Of a DNA stretch of 55,882 nt, positions 32,480 to 40,147 are shown in pieces (position 1 is the first letter of the stretch; each line of letters opens with the position of its first letter). The stretch lies in assembly GCA_015068225.1 (NCBI GenBank), contig SVKX01000009.1, forward strand, positions 1 through 55,882, in the 5' to 3' direction. Both the position numbers and the translations under genes were made by a program. This stretch comes from Oscillospiraceae bacterium. GTDB lineage: Bacteria > Bacillota > Clostridia > Oscillospirales > Oscillospiraceae. Below the pieces are notes generated by a model. It saw only the letters and a program-made list of their open reading frames with translations, had not been told where the DNA came from and made no database searches.

Positions 32480-33622
32480 ATGGAATTAAATGAACTTCGG
32501 GAGGGAATCGACCGGATCGATGATGAGCTTGTGAAGCTTTTCAAAGCCCGCATGGATGTATCCGCTAAAATCGCGGATTATAAGAAGGAGCAGCATCTTC
32601 CCATTTATGTCCCTGCCCGGGAGCGGGAAAAGCTGGCAGATGTGGCAGAAAAAGCCGGCCCGGAAATGGGAAATTACACCCGTGTGCTCTACTCCATGCT
32701 CTTTGAGCTGAGCCGTAGCTATCAGGGAAAGCGGAACAATACCCTCTCCCCTCTTTATCACAAGATCACGAAGGCCATTGATTCCACCCCCCAGCTGTTT
32801 CCCCAGCAGGCAATGGTAGCCTGTCAGGGCGTAGAGGGCGCTTACTCTCAGATCGCCTGTGAGAAGATCTTCAAAAGCCCCTTTATTATGTATTTCAAAA
32901 ACTTCGACGGTGTCTTTACCGCCATTGAGCAAGGTCTTTGCCAGTATGGCATCCTCCCCATCGAAAATTCCACTGCCGGCTCGGTAAAAAAGGTGTATGA
33001 TCTGATGATCCGCCACAATTTCTCCATTGTCCGCAGCTTCCGGCTGAAGGTGGATCACAATCTGCTGGCCAATCCCGGCGCCACCATGGAATCCATCAAA
33101 GAGATCTATTCCCATGAGCAGGCCATCAACCAATGCAGCGATTTTCTGAAAAATCTGACCGGTGTGAAGATCATCCCTGTGGAAAACACAGCTACCGCTG
33201 CTGAAATGGTGGCAAGCTCCGGCCGCACGGATATCGCAGCCCTGTCCAGCCGCAGCTGCGCGGAGCTGTACGGTCTAAAATCCCTTGCTTCTTCCGTGCA
33301 GGATAAGGATAACAACCATACCCGTTTCATCTGCATCAGCAAGAATCTGGAGATCTATCCCGGATCGGACAAAACCAGCATCATGATGATCCTGAACCAC
33401 CGTCCCGGTGCCCTGTATAAAGTGCTGGCGCGGCTGTATGTACTGGGCATCAATGTGACCAAGCTAGAATCCCGCCCCCTGCCTGACCGGGATTTTGAAT
33501 TCATGTTCTATTTTGATCTGGAAACCTCCATTTACTCCGAGGAATTCGTCCAGCTGATGTGCGAGCTGGAGGATCTGTGCGAGGAGTTTAAGTACCTGGG
33601 AAGCTACAGCGAGGTCGTATAA
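32480..33622 (+). CDS. pheA: Bifunctional chorismate mutase/prephenate dehydratase
   Basis: 380 residues. An AroQ-type chorismate mutase domain (1 to ~85, LREGIDRIDDELVKLFKARM) is followed by prephenate dehydratase (~110-285, QGVEGAYSQIACEKIF, ILPIENSTAGSV, NNHTRFICIS) and a C-terminal ACT domain (~300-370, HRPGALYKVLARLYVLGIN, ESRPLPD). The GALY and ESRP elements form the Phe-binding site in known P-proteins, so Phe feedback inhibition is expected. GGAGG lies before the ATG, two bases after aroC. Confidence 0.96.
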   Translation: MELNELREGIDRIDDELVKLFKARMDVSAKIADYKKEQHLPIYVPAREREKLADVAEKAGPEMGNYTRVLYSMLFELSRSYQGKRNNTLSPLYHKITKAIDSTPQLFPQQAMVACQGVEGAYSQIACEKIFKSPFIMYFKNFDGVFTAIEQGLCQYGILPIENSTAGSVKKVYDLMIRHNFSIVRSFRLKVDHNLLANPGATMESIKEIYSHEQAINQCSDFLKNLTGVKIIPVENTATAAEMVASSGRTDIAALSSRSCAELYGLKSLASSVQDKDNNHTRFICISKNLEIYPGSDKTSIMMILNHRPGALYKVLARLYVLGINVTKLESRPLPDRDFEFMFYFDLETSIYSEEFVQLMCELEDLCEEFKYLGSYSEVV

Positions 33623-34848
33623 TGAAGTGCGGTCTGCTTGGAAAAAAGCTGGGGCACAGCTATTCTCCCCAGATCCATCGGCATCTGGGGGACTATCCCT
33701 ATGATCTCTATGAAAAAACGCCGGAGGAACTGCCCGAGTTTCTGCTGCACGGAGATTTTACAGGCCTGAATGTGACCATGCCCTACAAAAAGGATGTGAT
33801 GGCCTACTGCAGCTCCCTTTCTCCCAAAGCGGAAGCACTGAACGCAGTAAATGTTTTGGTCCGGCAGCCAGATGGCGGTCTGATGGGGCACAACACGGAC
33901 TATTATGGCTTCGAAACCATGCTGCAAAGTACAGGCTTGTCCGTTTCCGGCAAAAAAGTGCTGGTGCTGGGTAGCGGTGGTGCTTCCAACACAGCTGTGG
34001 CGGTTTTAAAGGCCCATGGCGCTCGGGTGGTAGTGATCTCCCGCAGCGGAGAAAACCATTACGGTAATCTCCACCTTCACACCGATGCCTCTGTCATCGT
34101 CAATACAACGCCTGTGGGCATGTATCCAAATACCGGTGAATCTGCTGTGGATCCGGCGCTTTTCCCCCATCTGGAGGGGGTACTGGATGTAGTCTACAAT
34201 CCTGCCCGCACCCGTCTTTTGCTGGATGCAGAAAAGCGGGGCCTGATCACTGCCAACGGCCTGCTGATGCTGGTGGCACAGGCGAAGGAAGCGGCAGAAT
34301 GGTTTACCGGCCAGCCCATACCGGAGGATCGGGTGACCTTCATCCATAAGGCCCTTCGCAGCCAAATGGAAAATATTATCCTCATCGGTATGCCCGGCAG
34401 CGGAAAATCCACCGTTGGCAGGCTGCTGGCGGACATGACCGGAAAGAAGTTCATTGACGCAGATGCTTTTCTTATTCAAAAGGCGGGAAGGACCATTCCG
34501 GAGATCTTTGCTTCCGATGGAGAAGCTGCGTTCCGCACCTTGGAAACACAGGTGCTGAAGGAGCTTGGCTGCCAGTCCGGCCTGATCATCGCCACCGGCG
34601 GTGGCTGTGTCACCCGGGAGGAAAACTATCCCCTGCTCCATCAAAACGGCACGATCTTCTGTCTGGATCGGGATCTTCAAAAGCTTCCTGTGGATGGTCG
34701 GCCTCTTTCTCAAAACACAAACCTTTCTCAAATGTATCAGCTTCGCAAACCTCTGTATGACCGATTTGCCGATCACCATATCGACAATAACGGCGCTGCC
34801 CAATGCGCTGCCGCGCAGATCCTGAAAATCTGGGAGGAACGAGAATGA
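33622..34848 (+). CDS. aroEK: Shikimate dehydrogenase-shikimate kinase fusion
   Basis: 408 residues in one frame. Residues 1 to ~250 are AroE: GKKLGHSYSPQIH, catalytic Lys56 in NVTMPYKKD, Asp93 in GHNTDYYG, and the NADP loop VLGSGGASNTAVAVL. Residues ~251-408 are AroK: P-loop GMPGSGKST starting at ~256, DADAFL, FRTLETQVL, ATGGGCVTR and the lid RPLSQ. It performs the fourth and fifth shikimate steps in one polypeptide, reducing dehydroshikimate and phosphorylating shikimate. Start and pheA stop share one base (TAATG). Confidence 0.95.
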   Translation: MKCGLLGKKLGHSYSPQIHRHLGDYPYDLYEKTPEELPEFLLHGDFTGLNVTMPYKKDVMAYCSSLSPKAEALNAVNVLVRQPDGGLMGHNTDYYGFETMLQSTGLSVSGKKVLVLGSGGASNTAVAVLKAHGARVVVISRSGENHYGNLHLHTDASVIVNTTPVGMYPNTGESAVDPALFPHLEGVLDVVYNPARTRLLLDAEKRGLITANGLLMLVAQAKEAAEWFTGQPIPEDRVTFIHKALRSQMENIILIGMPGSGKSTVGRLLADMTGKKFIDADAFLIQKAGRTIPEIFASDGEAAFRTLETQVLKELGCQSGLIIATGGGCVTREENYPLLHQNGTIFCLDRDLQKLPVDGRPLSQNTNLSQMYQLRKPLYDRFADHHIDNNGAAQCAAAQILKIWEERE

Positions 34849-35279
34849 AGATCCTTGTTATCAACGGCCCAAATATCAATATGCTGGGCATTCGGGAGCC
34901 GGGAATCTACGGAAAAAACACCTTTGCAGACCTTTTGGTGCTGATCGCGCAGACCGCCCGGGAGGAAAATCTGGATATTGAGCAGTTCCAATCCAACCAC
35001 GAGGGCGCTCTCGTGGATAAAATTCAGGAATGCTACGGCAAGGTTGACGGTATCGTAATCAATCCCGCCGCCTACACCCACACCTCGGTTGCCATTTTGG
35101 ATGCGCTGAAGTCTGTATCCATTCCGGCAGTAGAAGTCCACATTTCCGATGTGGATGCCAGAGAGTCTTTTCGGCAGATCTCCTACGCCGGCATGGCCTG
35201 CGTGCACACCATTAAGGGACAAGGGCTGGAGGGTTATCGGCAGGCGATCCTGTACCTGAAGCAAAACTATGGCAAATAA
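34845..35279 (+). CDS. aroQ: Type II 3-dehydroquinate dehydratase
   Basis: 144 residues, dodecameric class II dehydroquinase. Signatures are INGPNINMLGIREPGIYG with the catalytic tyrosine, FQSNHEGALVDKIQ, INPAAYTHTSVAILDAL and VEVHISDVDARESF. It dehydrates 3-dehydroquinate. The start overlaps the aroEK stop by four bases and GGGAGG lies upstream. It is the last gene of the operon. Confidence 0.97.
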   Translation: MKILVINGPNINMLGIREPGIYGKNTFADLLVLIAQTAREENLDIEQFQSNHEGALVDKIQECYGKVDGIVINPAAYTHTSVAILDALKSVSIPAVEVHISDVDARESFRQISYAGMACVHTIKGQGLEGYRQAILYLKQNYGK

Positions 35280-35283
35280 AAGT

Positions 35284-35330
35284 ATCCGGCTGTCACGAAA
35301 GGCGACAGCCGGATTATTTCATTTCTTTTT
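35284..35330. terminator. Terminator of the aro operon
   Basis: Stem 35284-35294 with 35304-35314, then TATTTCATTTCTTTTT. It lies between convergent aroQ and the gtrA-like gene and overlaps the end of the latter. Confidence 0.82.
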
Positions 35331-35735
35331 AAATACCAGCAGCTTACTGCCAAAGTAGTTCACAATGATCACCAGAATGTTGGTAAACAGCTTCATCCAG
35401 TTGCCATCCCACAGCAGCCAGTCCACCGTAACCAGAATGATCACCGTCTCCAGAACGCCGGAAAGCAGCCGGCAGCTAACGAATTTGCCCAACTCCGGCA
35501 GCACCGTCTTTGCTGACCAATCCTTGCTTTTGAAGACAAAAGGCTTGTTGGTCAAAAAGGCAAAGGCCACCGCTACCACCCAGGCAATACCATTGCTGAC
35601 TGCCGCGCTCAATCCAAGAAAGTTATAACAGGGCAAGTAAACCCCGTAATTCACCACTGTGGTCAGAACGCCGAAGAACAGGTAAGCAAGGGCGTCATAA
35701 TAGCGCAGCAGAAGCGCTTTCAGCTTTTGAAGCAT
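35319..35735 (-). CDS. GtrA family membrane protein
   Basis: 138 residues with four hydrophobic helices (about 15-35, 40-60, 78-98, 110-130). The family motif is YLFFGVLTTVVNYGVY at the N-terminus and FTNILVIIVNYFGSKLLVF at the end. GtrA-like proteins are thought to move lipid-linked sugars across the membrane; no glycosyltransferase partner is next to it. The start shares one base with the stop of the LUD gene, so the two are coupled. Confidence 0.9.
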   Translation of the reverse strand: MLQKLKALLLRYYDALAYLFFGVLTTVVNYGVYLPCYNFLGLSAAVSNGIAWVVAVAFAFLTNKPFVFKSKDWSAKTVLPELGKFVSCRLLSGVLETVIILVTVDWLLWDGNWMKLFTNILVIIVNYFGSKLLVFKKK

Positions 35736-36373
35736 CAGAAGCCCAGCTCCTCTCCCACCAGAATAAACTTAATTCTCCCCACGGGGCGGCAATGGCGAGT
35801 GATCACAATATGATTGCAGATACAGCCCTCATTTTTGCAATCCGCGCAAATGCCGGTAACGCCGCAGGGGGTTACATTGGCAAACCGCTGCTTGTTCATG
35901 GGTGCGGCCACCGTTCTGGCCCGCTCCACTGCCGCCTCCAGCGTATCCATAACCTTGTTCATGCCGGCCACCACGATCACGGAAGCAGGGCCGTAAATGA
36001 TCGCGGCTACCCGGTTTCCGGTGCCGTCGATATTCACCATCTCACCGTCCAGGCTGAGTCCGTTGGCACCAGTGAGGAACACATCCGCTGTCATGGCATC
36101 TTTTGCGCACTGAAGCTTTTCTTCCTCCGTCCGGCACTTGTCCCGGTCCAGCGCCCGGTAATTGCCGCTGTTAAGCGCCTGGATCAGTCCGATCTCATGG
36201 CAGGACTGGGCACCGCCCCAGCCCACAGTTGCCCCCTCTGGGATCCATTCCAGCGCTTTTTCCAGCGCCTGCTCCTTGTTTTTGCAGTAACAGGCTTCGA
36301 AATGCCGGCTTTGCAGATTCTTCACCAGAATCTGTCCTCTTTTTTCATAATACAGTTCCTTGGGTGTTGCCAC
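35735..36373 (-). CDS. LUD-domain (lactate utilisation type) protein
   Basis: 212 residues covering one LUD/DUF162 domain, as in LutC and LutB. Features are VGWGGAQSCHEIGLIQAL, DVFLTGANGLSLDGEMVNIDGTGNRVAAI and a cysteine cluster GVTGICADCKNEGCICN near the C-terminus that could bind a metal or cluster. No LutA or LutB partner is present, and single LUD proteins in clostridia are uncharacterised. It starts with GTG after AAAGGAGGG. Confidence 0.88.
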   Translation of the reverse strand: MATPKELYYEKRGQILVKNLQSRHFEACYCKNKEQALEKALEWIPEGATVGWGGAQSCHEIGLIQALNSGNYRALDRDKCRTEEEKLQCAKDAMTADVFLTGANGLSLDGEMVNIDGTGNRVAAIIYGPASVIVVAGMNKVMDTLEAAVERARTVAAPMNKQRFANVTPCGVTGICADCKNEGCICNHIVITRHCRPVGRIKFILVGEELGF

Positions 36374-36396
36374 AGGGCATCCCTCCTTTTGGTTCT

Positions 36397-36425
36397 ATTT
36401 TACAGGATAGGAGCAAAAAAGTAAA
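36397..36425 (-). promoter_or_regulatory. Promoter of the LUD-gtrA pair
   Basis: Minus strand -35 TTTACT (36420-36425), 17 bases, -10 TAAAAT (36397-36402). Confidence 0.5.
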
Positions 36426-36453
36426 GAAAAAGCTCCCTGCTTGGGAGCTTTTT
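36421..36453 (-). terminator. Terminator of the aminotransferase gene
   Basis: Stem 36427-36437 with 36443-36453, then TTTTTC TTTAC on the minus strand. It lies two bases past the aminotransferase stop and touches the promoter of the LUD gene. Confidence 0.85.
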
Positions 36454-36455
36454 GA

Positions 36456-37730
36456 TTATTCCAGAATCTTTTCGATGGCGGCAAGCCGCAGGCTGGTACA
36501 CAGCACGTGCATGGCCTTTTCCAATTCCTCCACAGGAGGAAGGCTGGGCGCAATGCGAATCATAGAATCCTGAGGATCAATACCGTAAGGATAAGTCGCA
36601 CCCGCTTCCGTCAGTGTGACGCCTGCCTGCTTGCACAGCTCCAGCGTCCGCTTTGCCGTACCCGGCATAGCGGCCACACAGACAAAATAGCCACCCTTGG
36701 GATGGTGCCAGTGGGCGATGCCCTTGTTGGTCAGCTGGTGACGCAGTATCCATAGCACCATTTCAAACTTCGGCGCCATAATCGTGGCATGGCGCTTCAT
36801 CAGTTCAATGGTATGCTCCCGGTTCTTCAGATACTTCACGTGGCGCAGCTGGTTGATCTTATCATAAGAAATGGTCTGCACAGAGATCAGCTTCAGCTGG
36901 TAAGCAATATTTTCCTCCGAGGATGCCATGACGGAAATGCCTGCGCCGGGGAAGGTGATCTTGGAGGTGGAGGCAAATTCATAGACCATGTTGGGCCGGC
37001 CAGCTTCGGCGCAAAGGGAAATAATGTCCCGGAATGGCTCAAATACGCCGTCAAATTCGTGGACACAGTAGGCATTATCCCACATGATGACAAAATCCGG
37101 CGCAGCAGGCTTCAGATTTGCAAACCGGTCAACGGTTTCTTCACTGTAGCTGTAGCCCTGCGGGTTGGAATACTTTGGAACACACCAGATTCCCTTCACC
37201 GCAGGATCCTGTACCAGTTCCTCCACCATATTCATATCCGGACCGTCAGGCGTCATAGGAATCACGATCATTTCAAATCCGTAAAGCTCCGTGATCCGGA
37301 AATGCCGGTCATAGCCGGGAGAAGGACACAGGAACTTGCGTTTTTCCTCCTGGCACCAGGGTTTGGGGCTGTCGTTAAGACCGTGGGTATAAGCACGGGC
37401 AATCAAATCGTGCATCAGGCTCAGGCTGGCATTACCGCCGACAAAGGTCTGCTCTGGCTTACAGCCCAGAACGTCCGCCCAATACTCTCTTGCACACTTC
37501 AGGCCTGCCAGATCACCATAATTCCGGCAATCATTGCCTTCAATCTGGCATTGTGCAGGATCGGTCAGCACTTCCAACATATCGCTTACCAGGTCCAGCT
37601 GCAGCTTACTCGGCTTACCCCGGGACATATCAAGCTTCAAATTTTCCTTTTTCAGTTCCTCATACCGTGCAAGCAACTTCTCCCGCTCCAAACAGAGTTC
37701 CTCTCTGCTTCTGCAAGAATATGACGCCAT
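36456..37730 (-). CDS. Class I/II aminotransferase (MocR/AspT-like)
   Basis: 424 residues, PLP-dependent fold type I, close to the AspT/PF12897 group. Features are MSRGKPSKLQLDL, CPSPGYDRHF, WCVPKYSNPQGYSYS, IMWDNAYCVHEF and the PLP lysine (~257) in YEFASTSKITFPGAG. Members are described as aspartate aminotransferases; a role in Phe/Tyr formation is possible because the adjacent aro operon lacks a transaminase, but this is inference. The ATG at 37730 is chosen because GGGGAGG lies nine bases upstream; the codon at 37739 touches that site. Confidence 0.9.
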   Translation of the reverse strand: MASYSCRSREELCLEREKLLARYEELKKENLKLDMSRGKPSKLQLDLVSDMLEVLTDPAQCQIEGNDCRNYGDLAGLKCAREYWADVLGCKPEQTFVGGNASLSLMHDLIARAYTHGLNDSPKPWCQEEKRKFLCPSPGYDRHFRITELYGFEMIVIPMTPDGPDMNMVEELVQDPAVKGIWCVPKYSNPQGYSYSEETVDRFANLKPAAPDFVIMWDNAYCVHEFDGVFEPFRDIISLCAEAGRPNMVYEFASTSKITFPGAGISVMASSEENIAYQLKLISVQTISYDKINQLRHVKYLKNREHTIELMKRHATIMAPKFEMVLWILRHQLTNKGIAHWHHPKGGYFVCVAAMPGTAKRTLELCKQAGVTLTEAGATYPYGIDPQDSMIRIAPSLPPVEELEKAMHVLCTSLRLAAIEKILE

Positions 37731-37772
37731 CTCCGTCATCCTCCCCTTCAAAAAACAGGTTAGCAATGGGTA

Positions 37773-37811
37773 TATTATATGTCACACCTCGTAAAAATGC
37801 AACATATAATA
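37773..37811. repeat. Inverted repeat across the aminotransferase promoter
   Basis: TATTATATGT (37773-37782) and its exact complement ACATATAATA (37802-37811) flank a 19-base spacer. One arm covers the -10 box and the other starts at the -35 box. A regulator-binding site is possible; AT-richness weakens the case. Confidence 0.45.
37774..37802 (-). promoter_or_regulatory. Promoter of the aminotransferase gene
   Basis: Minus strand -35 TTGCAT (37797-37802), 17 bases, -10 TATAAT (37774-37779). A second, upstream TTGACA is also present. Confidence 0.7.
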
Positions 37812-37896
37812 TGTCAAAATTTCATTTTTTGAAAGAATTATATTTCTTACACAAAAGGCAGCCGTAAACAAATGGAAATTCATGAAAAATTCACTC

Positions 37897-37925
37897 TTGC
37901 ATTTCTTTCCTATATGGAATAATAT
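37897..37925 (+). promoter_or_regulatory. Promoter of the glutamine synthetase gene
   Basis: -35 TTGCAT (37897-37902), 17 bases, -10 TAATAT (37920-37925). A long leader of about 90 bases follows, with a second TATAAT at 37981 lacking a -35. The leader shows no recognisable riboswitch. Confidence 0.6.
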
Positions 37926-38021
37926 TGATAGTGTGTTGCCTTTTTACACATTTTGTTTCTGTTTTTCATAAAAATGGTTTTATAATCAATTATCGTATCT
38001 ACCCAGAAAGGATGCGCCGTT

Positions 38022-40106
38022 ATGAGTGACTTCATCAATGTTCCCGAGATCTTTGGTGCCGATGTTTTTAATGATGCCACTATGCAGCAATGCCTGGAGG
38101 CTAAGACATATCAGGCATGGAAGCAGTGCGTCAGCACCGGTTCCTCCCTTCCCCTGGAGATTGCCAACGATATCGCCGAGGCTATGAAGATCTGGGCCAT
38201 CGAAAAAGGCGCTACCCACTATACCCACTGGTTCCAGCCCATGACCGGCATTACCGCGGAAAAGCATGATTCCTTCATTGCTCCTACCGGTGATGGCAAA
38301 GTGATCATGGAGTTTTCCGGCAAAGAGTTGGTGCGCGGCGAATCTGATGCCAGTTCCTTCCCCTCCGGCGGCCTGCGGGCAACCTTTGAGGCCAGAGGCT
38401 ATACCGCATGGGACCCCACTTCTTATACCTTCGTAAAAGACGGCAGTCTTTACATACCCACCTGCTTCTTCTCTTATACCGGAGATGCTTTGGATAAAAA
38501 GACTCCCCTGCTCCGTTCTCTGGATGATGTTTCCAGAGAGGCGTTGCGGATCCTGCGCCTGTTTGGAGACGATCAGGCCCAGCGTGTCCATGTTTCCGTA
38601 GGCGCTGAGCAGGAGTATTTCCTGATCCCCAAGGCTTTGTATGCCCAGCGGGAGGATCTTCGCCTGACCGGACGGACCCTTTTCGGTGCGCTGCCCCCCA
38701 AGGGGCAGGAGCTGGATGACCATTACTTTGGCACCATCCGTACCCGGGTCTCCAACTTTATGAAGGATCTGGACGAACAGCTCTGGCGGCTTGGTGTCCT
38801 GTCCAAGACAAAACACAATGAGGGTGCGCCCTGTCAGCATGAGCTTGCCCCCATTTATTCCAACGCCTCCAATGCCTGCGATGCCAATCAGCTGGTTATG
38901 GAGATCATGAAAAAGTGCGCTGCCAAGCACGATCTGGTGTGTCTGCTACACGAAAAGCCCTTTGCCGGTGTAAACGGCTCCGGAAAGCACAACAACTGGT
39001 CTTTGTGCACCGATTCCGGAAGGAATCTCTTCAGCCCCGGAAAGACCCCCCGGCAGAACGCCCAGTTCCTGGTATTTCTGGCAGCCTTCATTCAGGGTGT
39101 GGATGAATATCAGGATTTCCTGCGCTGCACCGTGGCCTCTGCCGGTAACGATCACCGTCTGGGTGCCAACGAAGCACCCCCGGCCATTGTCTCCATTTTC
39201 CTTGGAGATGAACTGAACGCGGTGGTAGAATCTATCATCCACAGCTCCAGCTATACCGATCCGGAAAAGGGTCTGATGCGCATTGGCGTGGATGTGCTTC
39301 CCCCCATCCCCAAGGACACCACCGACCGCAACCGCACCTCCCCCATTGCTTTTACCGGCAATAAGTTTGAGTTCCGTATGCTGGGCTCCTCCCAGTCCAT
39401 CGCTGGTCCCAACATCGCACTGAACACCATTATGGCAGACGCGCTGAGCCGCTTTGCCGATGCGTTGGAAAAGGCTGAGGACTTTGATGCTGCCCTTCAC
39501 AAACTGGTCTGTGAGGCTTTCACGGCCCACCAGCGGATCATTTTTAACGGTGACGGTTATTCCGACGACTGGAAGGAAGAGGCCGCCTGTCGAGGCCTGA
39601 GCAATCTCCGCTCTACACCAGAGGCACTGCCCAGCTATATTTCCCAGAAGAACATCGATCTGGTCACAAAGCGCGGCATCTTTACGGAGACCGAATTCCG
39701 CGCCCGTTATGAGATCCACCTGGAAACCTACCGCAAGGTCATCAACATTGAAGCCCGAACCATGGTAGATATGGCTCTGCATCAGATCCTTCCGGCCGCG
39801 CTGGCATATTCTTCCGATCTTGCAGAAGCGGTGGAGAGAAAGCGCAAGGCCGGTATCCGCGCCAATACAGAAGCAGACCTTGCCCAGCGCCTGTCCGATT
39901 GCTGCGACAGCCTGTACGAAAAATGCGAGCAGCTTCATAAAGCGCTGAAAGCCGTCCCCTCCGGCAGTCAGGAAGCAGCGGACTACCACAACCGGATCAC
40001 CTGCCCTCAGATGCAGGCTCTGCGCAAGGATGCAGACCTTTTGGAAAAGCTGACTGCAAAATCCTACTGGCCCTACCCCACATACTCAGACATTCTGTTT
40101 TATTGA
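38022..40106 (+). CDS. glnN: Glutamine synthetase, type III
   Basis: 694 residues, the size of GSIII (dodecamer, ~700), not GSI (~440). N-terminal family region MSDFINVPEIFGADVFND, then GATHYTHWFQPMTGITAEKHDSF and FEARGYTAWDPTSYTF. Catalytic parts are GAEQEYFLIP, KTKHNEGAPCQHELAPIY, FAGVNGSGKHNNWSL and AGNDHRLGANEAPPAI. It makes glutamine from glutamate, ammonia and ATP. The gene is monocistronic and divergent from the aminotransferase. GAAAGGATG lies before the ATG. Confidence 0.97.
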   Translation: MSDFINVPEIFGADVFNDATMQQCLEAKTYQAWKQCVSTGSSLPLEIANDIAEAMKIWAIEKGATHYTHWFQPMTGITAEKHDSFIAPTGDGKVIMEFSGKELVRGESDASSFPSGGLRATFEARGYTAWDPTSYTFVKDGSLYIPTCFFSYTGDALDKKTPLLRSLDDVSREALRILRLFGDDQAQRVHVSVGAEQEYFLIPKALYAQREDLRLTGRTLFGALPPKGQELDDHYFGTIRTRVSNFMKDLDEQLWRLGVLSKTKHNEGAPCQHELAPIYSNASNACDANQLVMEIMKKCAAKHDLVCLLHEKPFAGVNGSGKHNNWSLCTDSGRNLFSPGKTPRQNAQFLVFLAAFIQGVDEYQDFLRCTVASAGNDHRLGANEAPPAIVSIFLGDELNAVVESIIHSSSYTDPEKGLMRIGVDVLPPIPKDTTDRNRTSPIAFTGNKFEFRMLGSSQSIAGPNIALNTIMADALSRFADALEKAEDFDAALHKLVCEAFTAHQRIIFNGDGYSDDWKEEAACRGLSNLRSTPEALPSYISQKNIDLVTKRGIFTETEFRARYEIHLETYRKVINIEARTMVDMALHQILPAALAYSSDLAEAVERKRKAGIRANTEADLAQRLSDCCDSLYEKCEQLHKALKAVPSGSQEAADYHNRITCPQMQALRKDADLLEKLTAKSYWPYPTYSDILFY

Positions 40107-40113
40107 TCCAAAA

Positions 40114-40146
40114 ATCCCCCTGCCGAACCGGCAGGGGGATCGTTTT
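40114..40146. terminator. Bidirectional terminator
   Basis: A perfect 12-bp GC-rich stem (40114-40125 with 40129-40140, loop AAC), with T tracts on both strands. It ends glnN and the convergent Na/Pi transporter gene. Confidence 0.9.
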
Positions 40147-40147
40147 C

